From Teredinibacter turnerae T7901 (GTDB lineage: Bacteria > Pseudomonadota > Gammaproteobacteria > Pseudomonadales > Cellvibrionaceae), in assembly GCF_000023025.1 (NCBI RefSeq), contig NC_012997.1, forward strand, positions 1,410,764-1,474,763: a DNA stretch of 64,000 bases, in the 5' to 3' direction. Positions 28,009 to 37,305 of this stretch are shown in pieces. The notes beneath the pieces were generated by a model. The model made no database searches. It was given only the letters and a program-made list of their open reading frames with translations, and had not been told where the DNA came from. The position numbers and the translations under genes were made by a program. Every line of letters begins with the position of its first letter. The first letter of the stretch is position 1.

Positions 28009-28920
28009 ATGTCTAACCAGTTTCAAATGACGCACCTCAAGCAGCTTGAGGCCGAAAGCATCCACATTATTCGTGAGGTGGCTGCGGAATTCGACAACCC
28101 GGTGATGCTCTATTCCATCGGTAAAGATTCCGCTGTGATGATGCACCTGGCAATGAAGGCGTTCGCCCCCGGCAAGCCACCGTTTCCGCTGATGCATGTG
28201 GATACCACCTGGAAATTTAAGGAAATGATTGAGTTCCGCGATAACCGGCTTAAAGAGCTGGGCTGGGATTTAATTGTCCATATTAACCAGGAAGGTGTGG
28301 AGATGGGCGTAGGTCCGTTTACCCACGGCAGTGCGAAGCACACCGATATTATGAAAACCCAGTCGCTAAAACAGGCGCTTGATAAATACGGTTTCGACGC
28401 CGCATTTGGGGGAGCCCGTCGCGACGAAGAAAAATCCCGGGCAAAAGAGCGTGTGTACTCCTTCCGCGATAAAAACCATCGCTGGGACCCAAAAAATCAG
28501 CGCCCGGAATTGTGGAACCTCTACAACGGCCGTGTGGACAAAGGCGAAAGCATTCGCGTGTTCCCACTGAGTAACTGGACGGAGCTGGATATCTGGCAAT
28601 ATATTCATCTGGAAAATATCCCCATTGTGCCGCTTTACTTTGCCGCCAAACGTCCGGTTGTTGAAAAAGACGGTGTGTTGATTATGGTTGATGACGATCG
28701 TATGCCAATTGGCGAAGACGAGGTGATCGAAGAAAAAATGGTTCGCTTCCGTACTCTCGGCTGCTACCCACTTACTGGTGCTGTGGAGTCCACTGCGACC
28801 ACGCTGCCGGAAATTATTCAAGAAATGCTGCTCACTAAAACTTCCGAGCGCCAGGGCCGTGTTATCGACCACGACTCCTCCGGCTCAATGGAGAAGAAAA
28901 AGCAGGAAGGTTATTTTTAA
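28009..28920 (+). CDS. cysD: Sulfate adenylyltransferase subunit 2 CysD
   Basis: Catalytic subunit that joins sulfate to AMP (ATP + sulfate to APS) in sulfate assimilation. The PP-loop is [13 protein letters not shown] near residue 43, and family motifs [15 protein letters not shown] and [15 protein letters not shown] follow. I start at the ATG at 28009 ([17 protein letters not shown]), which matches the usual N-terminus and gives 303 residues. ATG codons further upstream would add up to 17. The partner cysN follows only after 405 bases. Confidence 0.95.
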   Translation: MSNQFQMTHLKQLEAESIHIIREVAAEFDNPVMLYSIGKDSAVMMHLAMKAFAPGKPPFPLMHVDTTWKFKEMIEFRDNRLKELGWDLIVHINQEGVEMGVGPFTHGSAKHTDIMKTQSLKQALDKYGFDAAFGGARRDEEKSRAKERVYSFRDKNHRWDPKNQRPELWNLYNGRVDKGESIRVFPLSNWTELDIWQYIHLENIPIVPLYFAAKRPVVEKDGVLIMVDDDRMPIGEDEVIEEKMVRFRTLGCYPLTGAVESTATTLPEIIQEMLLTKTSERQGRVIDHDSSGSMEKKKQEGYF

Positions 28921-28949
28921 CCCGCACGTAAACACGGGTGGTTTTTTTA
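28919..28949 (+). terminator. Possible terminator after cysD
   Basis: A short stem (ACCCG with CGGGT, 10-base loop) followed by GG and seven T bases lies right at the cysD stop. If it works, transcription would be reduced before cysN, which is unusual for this gene pair. Confidence 0.5.
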
Positions 28950-29325
28950 GATCGTGGCTTGCCGTCACTTCTGGGAACAGTCGCTTCGCGACTTGGCGGG
29001 AACGCAGCATGGCTGCTTCTGGGCAAGAGCGGGGCAATGAAAACTACCGTTAGTTTTTTGGCTTCAAGCGGCTGGTTCGATGGAGCCGAATTAGAAAGTT
29101 TTTAACCCGCAGTTAATCGCGGAAAGTTTGATGGAACCTGGCGTTGAGCCACTTTTAGGAACAGTTGTTTTGCGTATTTCGGGAATCCGACCCTGAGTTG
29201 CTTCCAGAAGTGAGTGAAGCGAACCTGCCCAGTAGTGCAGCGTTCCGAAAAGGCCAAAGGCCGTTCCCAGCAGCCATCGCCGAAGGGCGGCGGCGCTCCA
29301 AAAATTTTCGGAGAAAATTTTTATT
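28950..29325 (+). repeat. Mosaic hairpin array between cysD and cysN
   Basis: This 376-base gap contains degenerate units of the window's mosaic repeat family, seen as CTTCTGGGAAC, GTCGCTTCGCGAC, CTTCTGGGCAAG and, in the other orientation, GCGTTCCG, GGCCAAAGGCC and GTTCCCAGCAG. The copies at 28965-29030 and 29225-29325 are clearest. No gene is supported here; a 60-codon open frame at 29165 consists of array sequence. Confidence 0.75.
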
Positions 29326-30732
29326 ATGTCTCACCAGTCAGAATTAATAGAAACAGATATTGATGCTTATCTTGCGCAGCACGAGCGCAAGGAATTGTTG
29401 CGGTTTTTAACCTGCGGCAGTGTTGACGATGGTAAATCCACACTCATTGGTCGTCTCCTGCACGACTCCAAAATGATTTACGAAGATCAACTTGCGGCAG
29501 TTGCATCGGATACCACCAAGCACGGCACTACCGGCGAAAAAATCGATTTGGCGTTGCTGGTCGATGGCCTGCAAGCGGAGCGAGAGCAGGGTATCACCAT
29601 TGATGTAGCTTACCGCTATTTCTCCACCGCCAAGCGTAAATTTATTATTGCGGATACGCCCGGGCACGAGCAGTACACCCGCAACATGGCGACAGGTGCA
29701 TCCACCTGTGATTTAGCGGTTATTTTGATTGACGCTCGCTACGGCGTACAGACGCAAACGCGTCGCCATTCGTACATCGCTTCTCTGCTGGGGATTAAGC
29801 ATGTAGTAGTGGCGATTAATAAAATGGATTTGGTCGAATTCAGTGAGAGTCGCTTCGAAGAAATCAAGCAGTCGTATCTTGATCTTTCGAAATCGCTTAA
29901 CCCTGCGGAACTACACTTTGTTCCCATGTCAGCACTGGACGGCGACAACGTCGTCAATATCAGTGAGCGTACGCCCTGGTATTCCGGCAAATCGCTGATG
30001 CAAATTCTCGAAACCGTAGAAATTGCCAGCGATAAAAATGCGGACGATTTTCGTTTTCCAGTACAGTTTGTGAATCGCCCGAACCTGAATTTCCGGGGCT
30101 TTTGCGGCACGGTGGCTTCTGGTGTGGTAAAAGTTGGCGACAAGGTGAAAGCGCTACCCTCGGGTAAAACCAGTACGGTTAAATCAATTGTTACTTTTGA
30201 CGGCGAGCTTGATGAAGCATTTGTTGGACAGGCGGTTACCCTGACGCTTGCGGACGAAATCGATATCAGCCGTGGCGATATGGTTGTATTAGCCGATTCG
30301 GAGCAAACCCTGTCCAACCGTTTGCGGGCTCATTTGGTGTGGATGTCGGAAGCGGAACTCAAGCCTGGTAAACAATATTTGTTTAAATTTGCCAGTAAAG
30401 TTACTCCGGGTGTGGTTGCGGATATTGAATATCGGGTAGACGTCAATACCTTTGAAAAGTCTGAAGAGTCGGCAATGCAGTTGAATGATATTGCAGTTGT
30501 TGACGTGCAGCTGGAACAGGAAGTCGTTGTAGATGCCTACCAGAAAAACCGGGCAACTGGCGCGTTTATCGTGATCGACAGGCTCACCAATATTACTGTT
30601 GGGGCGGGTATGGCGATAGAGGCGTTGGCCTCGGCTGCGGCGACCAAAGGCGATTACTCGGAGTTTGAAGTCGAACTCAATGCGCTGGTCCGCAAGCACT
30701 TTCCCCATTGGGACGCTAAGAAAATCGGCTAG
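29326..30732 (+). CDS. cysN: Sulfate adenylyltransferase subunit 1 CysN
   Basis: GTPase subunit that drives APS formation by CysD. Residues 26-40 hold the P-loop [15 protein letters not shown], with [17 protein letters not shown] near 108 and NKMDLV near 165. The EF-Tu-like domains 2 and 3 follow. At 468 residues it lacks a fused CysC kinase domain, and no cysC is in the window. A separate transcript from cysD is possible because of the hairpins between them. Confidence 0.96.
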   Translation: MSHQSELIETDIDAYLAQHERKELLRFLTCGSVDDGKSTLIGRLLHDSKMIYEDQLAAVASDTTKHGTTGEKIDLALLVDGLQAEREQGITIDVAYRYFSTAKRKFIIADTPGHEQYTRNMATGASTCDLAVILIDARYGVQTQTRRHSYIASLLGIKHVVVAINKMDLVEFSESRFEEIKQSYLDLSKSLNPAELHFVPMSALDGDNVVNISERTPWYSGKSLMQILETVEIASDKNADDFRFPVQFVNRPNLNFRGFCGTVASGVVKVGDKVKALPSGKTSTVKSIVTFDGELDEAFVGQAVTLTLADEIDISRGDMVVLADSEQTLSNRLRAHLVWMSEAELKPGKQYLFKFASKVTPGVVADIEYRVDVNTFEKSEESAMQLNDIAVVDVQLEQEVVVDAYQKNRATGAFIVIDRLTNITVGAGMAIEALASAAATKGDYSEFEVELNALVRKHFPHWDAKKIG

Positions 30733-30754
30733 GTCGCGTCTAATTTTTGCAAAT

Positions 30755-30797
30755 CCTCTCAGCAATAGAGAAACGTTGTTTCTGCAGTGCTGAGGGG
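30755..30797 (+). other. Nested hairpin downstream of cysN
   Basis: An outer 10-base stem (CCTCTCAGCA with TGCTGAGGGG, one G-T pair) encloses a second perfect stem (AGAAAC, loop GTT, GTTTCT). It lies 23 bases after the cysN stop. There is no T tract, so it may end the message in a Rho-dependent way or stabilise its 3' end. Confidence 0.5.
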
Positions 30798-30823
30798 GCG
30801 TCTCTTTCTGCTGCACCTGTCTC

Positions 30824-30943
30824 TAAACCATGGTTGCCAAGATAATGCTTGCCTAGACCATGATTGTCTAAACCGCGCTCCTTTTAACCTTACTCGTTTA
30901 ACCCCGGCTTTTCTAAACTCGGCGCCTTTAAAACGCGCCTGTC
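30824..30943 (+). repeat. Degenerate 15-bp periodic array
   Basis: Eight units with the loose pattern TAAACC-NNGNTT-GCC begin at 30824, 30839, 30854, 30869, 30885, 30899, 30914 and 30929, so the spacing stays at 14 to 16 bases although the units differ by several bases. The second unit has lost the TAAACC start. It lies in the 395-base gap between cysN and the ComEA-like gene; the remaining part, 30944-31127, shows only a good ribosome site (AAGGAG) for the next gene. Confidence 0.6.
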
Positions 30944-31127
30944 TGCCCCGTTACTATTAGATCAGCTCCCTGAGTATTCTCCCGCCGACTGCCTGTATAT
31001 TGTTCGGCTTCGCATACAAAATGTTAATTTGTTCACATATTTATGGGCTCGAATTGTTTTAGAGTGACTTCTGGGATTTCCCAAGACTAGAAGACAGCAC
31101 ATCAATTGAACGACAAGGAGTCGAACC

Positions 31128-31487
31128 ATGAAGCAAGGATTAGTCTCACGCTCATTCCGAGCCATTTTCTTCCGCGATTTTTACACCTGTGTATTTGCAC
31201 TACTGCTGGCAGCGATGCTGGTAGCTTCACCGCTCACTTTTGCAGGCAGTGCCGATAAAGCGGCGGATCAGGCTAAATCGACGCTGGTTGCAAGTAGCGT
31301 TAATATCAACAAAGCCGACGCACAAACAATTGCCGATACTCTAAAGGGAATTGGTCTAAAAAAGGCTCAGGCGATTGTGGCCTACCGCGAGAAGAATGGA
31401 AAATTCAAATCGATGGACGACCTGCTGGCGGTTAAAGGTGTAGGTAAAGCAACGCTGGAGAAAAATAAAAGCCTTATTGCACTCTAG
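31128..31487 (+). CDS. ComEA-family helix-hairpin-helix protein
   Basis: 119 residues. The N-terminus carries a signal or anchor: basic residues then FALLLAAMLVASPLTFAGS. Residues 58-118 are the ComEA-type double helix-hairpin-helix DNA-binding domain (VNINKADAQTIADTLKGIGLKKAQAIVAYREKNG, split by the first hairpin, then KGVGKATLEKNK). Exported proteins of this kind bind incoming DNA in competence or remain of unknown role. The start has AAGGAG nine bases upstream. It stands alone between cysN and pyrF. Confidence 0.85.
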   Translation: MKQGLVSRSFRAIFFRDFYTCVFALLLAAMLVASPLTFAGSADKAADQAKSTLVASSVNINKADAQTIADTLKGIGLKKAQAIVAYREKNGKFKSMDDLLAVKGVGKATLEKNKSLIAL

Positions 31488-31575
31488 CCAGCAGATACGA
31501 CAGCCTTGCGGGCTGTTATGCCCCGAGCCCGTAGTAGCCTGAGTAGCCTGGTTAATTGGTGTTATTGGTAATTAC

Positions 31576-31613
31576 GAGAAAGCCGCCGCACTTTCGGGTG
31601 TGGCGGCTTTCTC
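31576..31613 (+). terminator. Strong hairpin between ComEA-like gene and pyrF
   Basis: A 12-base perfect stem (GAGAAAGCCGCC with GGCGGCTTTCTC) is extended by CAC/GTG and a G-T pair to about 16 pairs, with loop TTTCGG. It lies 89 bases after the ComEA-like stop. There is only a weak T run, inside the stem, but the same structure forms on both strands. Confidence 0.65.
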
Positions 31614-31711
31614 ACGTATAGACGTTACCGCTCAGGTCGGGCCTGCAAATTAGGGCAGCCATTCACGCGCCGCTCGGGGTAGAATAGCCGGGCATCAACC
31701 TGGAGATTTGT

Positions 31712-32410
31712 ATGTCTGTAACCGGTCCCCAACTGCTAGTCGCAATGGACTTTAACGATATTAACGACTGCCTTGCGCTGGCGTGTCAACTCGATCCACA
31801 ATCCTGCCGTTTGAAAATTGGCAAAGAACTCTTTACTACAGCGGGCCCTGCCGTGGTGGAAAGCGTGCAAAAGCTGGGTTTCGACGTATTTCTCGATCTT
31901 AAGTTTCACGATATTCCCAACACGGTGGCTGGTGCGGTTAAAGCAGCAGCGAACATGGGGGTGTGGATGGTGAATGTCCACGCCAGCGGCGGGCAGAGGA
32001 TGATGGAAGCGGCACGGGAGTCGCTGGTATTGTTCAGCCATAAGCCGCTGTTGATTGCGGTAACCGTACTCACGAGCATGGATCAGTCCGATCTTAATGG
32101 AATCGGTATAACCGAATCGCCCGAGGCCATGGTGGCGCGCTTGGCGTCACTGGCAAAACTATCGGGTATGGATGGCGTAGTGTGTTCCGCCCTCGAAGCG
32201 GGAGCCATGAAAGTTCAACAAGGCGCAGATTTCCTGACAATTACCCCAGGCATTCGACCGGCTTCAACCGAAGCGGGAGACCAGCGCCGGGTTGTTACCC
32301 CAGAGCAAGCCATTGCCAATGGCAGCGATTTTATTGTTGTTGGCCGTCCCATAACACAAGCGGAAGATCCTGCTGCCGCTTGTGCCCAAATCGTCAACAG
32401 CATTCAATAA
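31712..32410 (+). CDS. pyrF: Orotidine 5'-phosphate decarboxylase
   Basis: Last step of UMP synthesis (OMP to UMP). The 232 residues contain the barrel start LLVAMDFND, the catalytic Lys-Asp cluster in [16 protein letters not shown] near residue 67, TVLTSMDQ near 120 and the phosphate-binding TPGIRP and VVGRPITQA segments. It is followed by cmk after 15 bases, so the two pyrimidine genes probably form a transcript with lapA and lapB. Confidence 0.97.
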   Translation: MSVTGPQLLVAMDFNDINDCLALACQLDPQSCRLKIGKELFTTAGPAVVESVQKLGFDVFLDLKFHDIPNTVAGAVKAAANMGVWMVNVHASGGQRMMEAARESLVLFSHKPLLIAVTVLTSMDQSDLNGIGITESPEAMVARLASLAKLSGMDGVVCSALEAGAMKVQQGADFLTITPGIRPASTEAGDQRRVVTPEQAIANGSDFIVVGRPITQAEDPAAACAQIVNSIQ

Positions 32411-32425
32411 CAGGGTGGTTTCAGC

Positions 32426-33112
32426 ATGGCAGAGGTAGCGCCAGTTATCACAATCGATGGCCCAAGCGGCTCCGGTAAAGGCACCATTTCTCGCTTAATC
32501 GCGGAACAAACCGGCTTTCATTTACTCGATAGTGGAGCCATCTACCGTCTTTGCGCGCTGGCGTGTCTGCGTGGAAATACAGATATCGAAGATGCCGACG
32601 CGGTTAACCGGGTTGCGCAGACATTGGATATTCGCTTCGACGTTGGCACCGCGGGCGTAATTGTGTTTCTTGCTCAAGACGACGTTACGGGTGATATCCG
32701 GCAGGAAAACGTCGGTATGGCTGCATCGACAATAGCCGCTTTCCCGAGCGTGCGCGCCAGCCTGCTGGACTGCCAGCGCAGTTTTCAGCAGCCCCCGGGT
32801 TTGGTGGCCGACGGCAGAGATATGGGAACCGTGGTGTTTCCCTCTGCAGGCTGTAAAGTATTTCTTACCGCCAGTGCAGAAATCCGCGCGGATCGCCGCG
32901 TAAAACAGTTGCAGGACGCCGGGCAAGCGAGCGTCGACCGCGGCCAGATTCTCGCCGATATAATTGCCCGCGACGAGAGAGACACCAACCGGGCGACTTC
33001 ACCGCTGGTGCCTGCCGCCGACGCGTTAGTTTTAGACAGCACGGCGCTGACAATCGATGAGGTGTTAGCGGAGATTATGGCGTTGATAAAATCTCGCGCG
33101 CTGCTTGGGTGA
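32426..33112 (+). CDS. cmk: Cytidylate kinase
   Basis: Phosphorylates CMP and dCMP. The P-loop GPSGSGKGTISR is at residues 12-23, followed by LLDSGAIYRL (nucleotide-monophosphate site), VADGRDMGTVVFP near 130 and DERDTNRATSPLVPAADALVLD near 183. The 228 residues match the family. It begins the cmk-lapA-lapB-rpsA-ihfB segment known from other gammaproteobacteria. Confidence 0.97.
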   Translation: MAEVAPVITIDGPSGSGKGTISRLIAEQTGFHLLDSGAIYRLCALACLRGNTDIEDADAVNRVAQTLDIRFDVGTAGVIVFLAQDDVTGDIRQENVGMAASTIAAFPSVRASLLDCQRSFQQPPGLVADGRDMGTVVFPSAGCKVFLTASAEIRADRRVKQLQDAGQASVDRGQILADIIARDERDTNRATSPLVPAADALVLDSTALTIDEVLAEIMALIKSRALLG

Positions 33113-33154
33113 CGCGCTATTTAACTCATTTGTACAGGCTCTAAGGAGATATTT

Positions 33155-33460
33155 GTGTTTGCGCGAATTTATCGCTGGTTCCGTCGGTTGTTTATTCTGG
33201 TGTGGCTGTTGCTGGTGTGCGCAATCGCAGGTTGGATCGCTTGGGCCAATGCCGATCTTATCTCGGTAAACCTGTTTGCGATTCAGTTTCCTAAGCTCAG
33301 CATTGGGTTCTACCTGTGCTTTACCTTTGCTTTCGGCATTTTGCTGGGTTGGTTTGGCACACTCATACTGGCGAATACCAAGCTGCTTGCGCGCAAGCGT
33401 GAATTGAACAAGGCGAAAAAAGAAGTAGACAAGCTGCGAGCCGCGCAACTTAGCCCCTAG
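33155..33460 (+). CDS. lapA: Lipopolysaccharide assembly protein LapA
   Basis: Small inner-membrane protein of the DUF1049 family that works with LapB in control of LPS synthesis. The 101 residues contain two membrane helices (about 10-30, LFILVWLLLVCAIAGWIAW, and 47-68, IGFYLCFTFAFGILLGWFG), then a short basic coiled tail (ARKRELNKAKKEVDKLRA). The start is GTG at 33155 after AAGGAG. Its stop touches the lapB start. Confidence 0.92.
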   Translation: MFARIYRWFRRLFILVWLLLVCAIAGWIAWANADLISVNLFAIQFPKLSIGFYLCFTFAFGILLGWFGTLILANTKLLARKRELNKAKKEVDKLRAAQLSP

Positions 33461-34650
33461 TGTTTATGTCCGACCCAATCGTCTTTGTTCTATTGTTTGC
33501 TGCCCTGGCAATAGGGTTCTCGTTAGGACGGCTGTCTCGCGGGCCCGGTCGCCTGCCGCAGCAGCAATCGTCCAGCTGGTTGAAGCGTAATTATTATGTT
33601 GGCCTTAACCAGTTGCTCAACGATGAGCCGGACGCCGCTGTCGATACCTTCATCAGCTCGCTGGAGGTCAACAGCGAAACGCTAGAGACGCATCTCGCGT
33701 TGGGCGCTTTGCTTCGTCGCCGGGGTGAAACTGCGCGGGCAATACGTGTCCATCAAAATCTGTTGGCGCGTCCAAGTCTGCCGCGCCCGCAATTGCAATT
33801 GGCCCAACTGGAACTGGGTGTTGATTTCCTTAAAGCGGGTTTGCTGGACAGGGCCGAGACTCTCTTCAAAGAGCTGGCAGACGCCAAATACACCGAAAAA
33901 AAAGTTCGCGAAAAAGCCCTGATCTACTTGGTGGAGTTATACCGGGAAACCAGTGACTGGCTCGATGCAATAGATGTTGCAGATCGCCTTACCAGCCGAA
34001 AATTCAGTTCCACTGCAGATAACTGGCGCGAGATGCAGGCGCACTTCAGCTGCGAGTTGGCCGAGAAAGCGCTGGCTAACAACCAGGTACTGGAAGCGCG
34101 TCGCCTGCTGCGCAATGCACAGCGTTTTGACAAACAGTGCGCCCGCGCTCAGCTAATGCAGGCGCAGATCGAACTCAACGATGGCGCCGCTGCTGCTGCA
34201 CTTGGCATTCTTAAAAAGCTTCCCTACCAAAGTCCCCAGGTTATTTCTGAAGCCTTACCCCTCATGCGCGAATGCTATATCGCATTAAAGAGCGACCGCG
34301 ACTATCTTCAACTGCTTAACGATATTCATTTGGCGCAACCCAGCCTTATGCTTCTGTGGCACCTGACCTGTGCCACGGAGAAGCTGAACGGCCCAGAGGA
34401 TGCCTGCCGCGTATTGTACGAAGGAATTGCCCAGTACCCGGAAATGGTCGCTGTCCAAACCCTCCTCACCCTGTGCACCGCACAACCTGCCAGCGAACAG
34501 ATCCCCTACGAAAAGCTCAAGCCCGCCATCACTCAAATTTTAGATAACTATTTCTTCTATATATGCACCACCTGCGGTTTCACCGCACAAGCCAATCACT
34601 GGCTCTGCCCGAGCTGTCGGAGTTGGGGGAAAATGGGGATGGCAGAGTGA
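33460..34650 (+). CDS. lapB: Lipopolysaccharide assembly protein LapB
   Basis: Adaptor that directs LpxC to FtsH and so controls LPS amount. An N-terminal membrane helix (FVLLFAALAIGFSLG) is followed by about eight TPR units over residues 60-340, and a C-terminal rubredoxin-like zinc site with CTTCGF and CPSCRSWG. The first codon may be GTG at 33460, one base into the lapA stop, or ATG at 33466. The length of 396 is close to the E. coli protein. A mosaic array starts directly after the stop. Confidence 0.94.
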   Translation: MFMSDPIVFVLLFAALAIGFSLGRLSRGPGRLPQQQSSSWLKRNYYVGLNQLLNDEPDAAVDTFISSLEVNSETLETHLALGALLRRRGETARAIRVHQNLLARPSLPRPQLQLAQLELGVDFLKAGLLDRAETLFKELADAKYTEKKVREKALIYLVELYRETSDWLDAIDVADRLTSRKFSSTADNWREMQAHFSCELAEKALANNQVLEARRLLRNAQRFDKQCARAQLMQAQIELNDGAAAAALGILKKLPYQSPQVISEALPLMRECYIALKSDRDYLQLLNDIHLAQPSLMLLWHLTCATEKLNGPEDACRVLYEGIAQYPEMVAVQTLLTLCTAQPASEQIPYEKLKPAITQILDNYFFYICTTCGFTAQANHWLCPSCRSWGKMGMAE

Positions 34651-35150
34651 GCCCGCTGGCGCGGGCGGAACGTTTCGCTTCGCTACACTGCTGGGGCGTG
34701 GCCGTTGGCCACATTGGGGAACGCGGTCTGCGCCCGCTTCTGGGACGGGAGCTGCGCTCCCTGCTAGGAAAAGCCAAAAGTTTTCCAAACCTAGAAGGGC
34801 GAAGCCCGTTCCCAGAAGTCCACGCAGTGGACGTTCCCCGAAGCGGCTTTGCCTCGCCCCAGAAGGGCGCCTGCGCCCGTTCCCAGAAGTCCACGCAGTG
34901 GACGTTCCCCGAAGCGGCCTCGCCGCGTCCCAGAAGGGCGCTTGCCGCCCGTTCCCAGAAGTCCGCGCAGCGGACGTTCCCCAAAGCGGCCTCGCCGCGT
35001 CTCCCAGAAGGGCGCCTGCGCCCGTTCCCAGAAGTCAACGCAGTGGACGTTCCCCGAAGCGGCTTTACCGCGCCCCAGAAGGGCGCTTGGCGCCCGTTCC
35101 CCGAAACCACGCGCTTCGCGCGTAATCCCCCCTTGATCCCAGCGCAATAA
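34651..35150 (+). repeat. Mosaic hairpin array between lapB and rpsA
   Basis: The densest array in the window. Linkers of the form GTTCCCAGAAG or GTTCCCCGAAG alternate with short inverted repeats such as TCCACGCAGTGGA, GGGCGCCTGCGCCC and GCGGCCTCGCCGC. From 34795 to 35100 the pattern makes five tandem blocks of about 70 bases, each with a TCC-type word, a GCGGC-type word and a GGGCGC-type word. The open frames over it on both strands (up to 261 codons) are products of the repeats. The array starts within ten bases of the lapB stop and ends about 125 bases before rpsA. Confidence 0.93.
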
Positions 35151-35273
35151 CCTGTTACCTTCGCGCCCCTAAAATTCCACCCGAACCGGCTGTCAGCCAG
35201 AAATTCAGCGGTTTTCGGTATTCGCAAACAGACCCACATACTGGCGTGTGGTGTATTTCTTACAGGTAGCGCA

Positions 35274-36956
35274 ATGAGCGAAAGCTTTGCAGAACTCTTT
35301 GAAGAGAGCTTACAAACGATAGATATGGTGCCAGGCACCATCGTAACCGGTGTTGTTATCGACATCGACCAAGATTGGGTAACTGTTCACGCAGGTCTCA
35401 AGTCTGAAGGCGTTATTCCCGCCGCACAATTCCTTAACGAAAAAGGCGAACTCGACCTCAGTATCGGTGACGAAGTTCAAGTCGCTCTGGAAACCGTAGA
35501 AGATGGTTTCGGTGAAACTCGCCTTTCTCGCGAAAAAGCCAAGCGTGCAGAGTCCTGGAAAGTTCTGGAAGCTGCTCACGAGTCTGAAGAAGTTATTACT
35601 GGTGTTATTAACGGCAAGGTTAAAGGTGGTTTCACTGTTGACGTTGCTGGCATTCGCGCGTTCTTGCCGGGCTCTCTGGTCGACGTACGTCCTGTACGTG
35701 AAACGACTCACCTGGAAGGCAAAGAGCTCGAGTTCAAAGTTATCAAGCTGGACCAAAAACGCAACAACGTGGTTGTATCCCGTCGTGCGGTTATGGAGCA
35801 AACCAACACTGAAGAGCGCGAAGAGCTGCTCGCTACTCTGCAAGAAGGTCAGGCAGTTAAAGGTATCGTTAAGAACCTTACCGATTACGGTGCCTTCGTT
35901 GACCTGGGCGGCGTAGACGGTCTGTTGCACATCACCGACATGGCTTGGAAGCGTATCAAGCATCCGAGCGAAATCGTTGCTGTTGGCGATGAAATCGAAG
36001 TTAAAGTGCTCAAGTTCGACCGCGAGCGCAACCGTGTTTCTCTTGGCCTCAAGCAATTGGGCGAAGATCCATGGGCCGCTATCACGCAGCGTTACCCAGA
36101 AGGTGCCAAGGTTAAAGCCACCATCACCAACCTTACCGACTACGGCTGTTTCGCTGAAATCGAAGAAGGTGTTGAAGGTCTGGTACACGTTTCCGAAATG
36201 GATTGGACCAACAAAAACATCCACCCAAGCAAGGTTGTAAACCTGGGCGACGAAGTGGAAGTGATGATTCTGGATATCGACGAAGAGCGTCGTCGTATTT
36301 CTCTGGGTATCAAGCAGTGTCAAGAAAATCCGTGGGATGCGTTCTCTAACCAGTACGCGAAAGGCGACAAGATCACCGGCAAAATCAAGTCGATCACCGA
36401 CTTCGGTATCTTCATCGGCCTGGAAGGCGGTATTGATGGTCTGGTTCACCTGTCTGACATCAGCTGGAACGAAGCTGGCGAAGAAGCCGTACGCAAGTAC
36501 AAGAAAGGCGACGAGCTGGAAACCGTTGTACTGGCAATTGATCCAGAGCGCGAGCGTATCTCCCTGGGTATCAAGCAGCTGGACGAAGATCCGTTCTCCG
36601 TATACGTAACCAACAACGATAAAGGCTCCATCGTTAACGGTACCGTTAAAACTGTTGACGCTAAAGAAGCGGTAATCGCTCTGGCCGACGACGTTGAAGG
36701 TACTCTGAAAGCCTCTGAAATCAGCCGCGACAAGGTGGAAGATGCCCGCAACGCGCTGAAAGAAGGCGACGACGTAGAAGCCAAAATCACCAACGTTGAC
36801 CGTAAAAATCGTACGATCATCCTCAGCATCAAAGCCAAGGATTCAGACGACGAGAAGCAAGCGATCAAAGACCACAGCGCCAAGCAAGCAGAAATTGCAG
36901 CTCCTACTACGCTGGGCGACCTGATCAAAGCAGAAATGCAATCCAAAGAAAAATAA
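35274..36956 (+). CDS. rpsA: 30S ribosomal protein S1
   Basis: RNA-binding ribosomal protein that helps to load messages. The 560 residues contain six S1 domains, each with the pattern G-x-V-x-x-x-x-D-Y/F-G-x-F-V ([24 protein letters not shown] in domain 3, split by a conserved turn). Codon use is strongly biased (GAA, GGT, CGT, AAC), as expected for a highly expressed gene and unlike the neighbouring repeats. A GGTAG site precedes the ATG. It is followed by a strong terminator. Confidence 0.98.
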   Translation: MSESFAELFEESLQTIDMVPGTIVTGVVIDIDQDWVTVHAGLKSEGVIPAAQFLNEKGELDLSIGDEVQVALETVEDGFGETRLSREKAKRAESWKVLEAAHESEEVITGVINGKVKGGFTVDVAGIRAFLPGSLVDVRPVRETTHLEGKELEFKVIKLDQKRNNVVVSRRAVMEQTNTEEREELLATLQEGQAVKGIVKNLTDYGAFVDLGGVDGLLHITDMAWKRIKHPSEIVAVGDEIEVKVLKFDRERNRVSLGLKQLGEDPWAAITQRYPEGAKVKATITNLTDYGCFAEIEEGVEGLVHVSEMDWTNKNIHPSKVVNLGDEVEVMILDIDEERRRISLGIKQCQENPWDAFSNQYAKGDKITGKIKSITDFGIFIGLEGGIDGLVHLSDISWNEAGEEAVRKYKKGDELETVVLAIDPERERISLGIKQLDEDPFSVYVTNNDKGSIVNGTVKTVDAKEAVIALADDVEGTLKASEISRDKVEDARNALKEGDDVEAKITNVDRKNRTIILSIKAKDSDDEKQAIKDHSAKQAEIAAPTTLGDLIKAEMQSKEK

Positions 36957-36988
36957 GAGCAAGCGCGAATAGCGCTTCTCTAATTTCG

Positions 36989-37026
36989 AAAACCGACAAT
37001 CTCGAAAGGGGTTGTCGGTTTTTTTT
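36989..37026 (+). terminator. Intrinsic terminator of rpsA
   Basis: An 11-base perfect stem (AAAACCGACAA with TTGTCGGTTTT) and a 12-base loop end in eight T bases. It lies 33 bases after the rpsA stop. Confidence 0.93.
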
Positions 37027-37038
37027 AGGGAAAAAAAA

Positions 37039-37199
37039 GCGCTCGCTTTGCGTCGCGCCTGGGGACGCTGCGCTGCTGGGAACGCTTTGCTTCTGGGGCG
37101 CCGCTGGTGGCGGCTGCTGGGAACGGGCTTCGCCCTTCTGGGGAGAGAAAACCTTCGGCTGGCTTATGATTTGACTGGGCAGCTGATGAGTTTAGGTGG
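37039..37199 (+). repeat. Mosaic array, left copy before S23 pseudogene
   Basis: Units in the CTGCTGGGAACG/CTTCTGGGG orientation, with words CGCTGCG, GCCGCTGGTGGCGGC and GGGCTTCGCCC, followed by CCTTCGGCTGG, CTTATGATTTGACT and a short tail. The stretch 37098-37190 is almost the exact reverse complement of 38217-38307, on the other side of the S23 genes, and is repeated in direct orientation at 37590-37690. Confidence 0.88.
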
Positions 37200-37305
37200 T
37201 CGAAGAGGGTTTGGCGGTTGGGGTTGTATGACAGCTTCAGTGTAAGTGCCCTAGTTGCGGAGCTAAGAGGAGCGTTCTTAACTTGCCATGGAAAAGGGAT
37301 TTTCG

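Noticed and set aside
34563-35365. Long open frames on both strands over the lapB-rpsA gap (195 and 261 codons)
   Set aside because: They are made of the repeated hairpin words, have cyclic low-complexity translations such as SGNGRR-type and PRRAPAP runs, and overlap lapB and rpsA.
35310-36449. 379-codon minus-strand frame inside rpsA
   Set aside because: Shadow caused by the biased codon use of rpsA; the plus-strand gene is certain.
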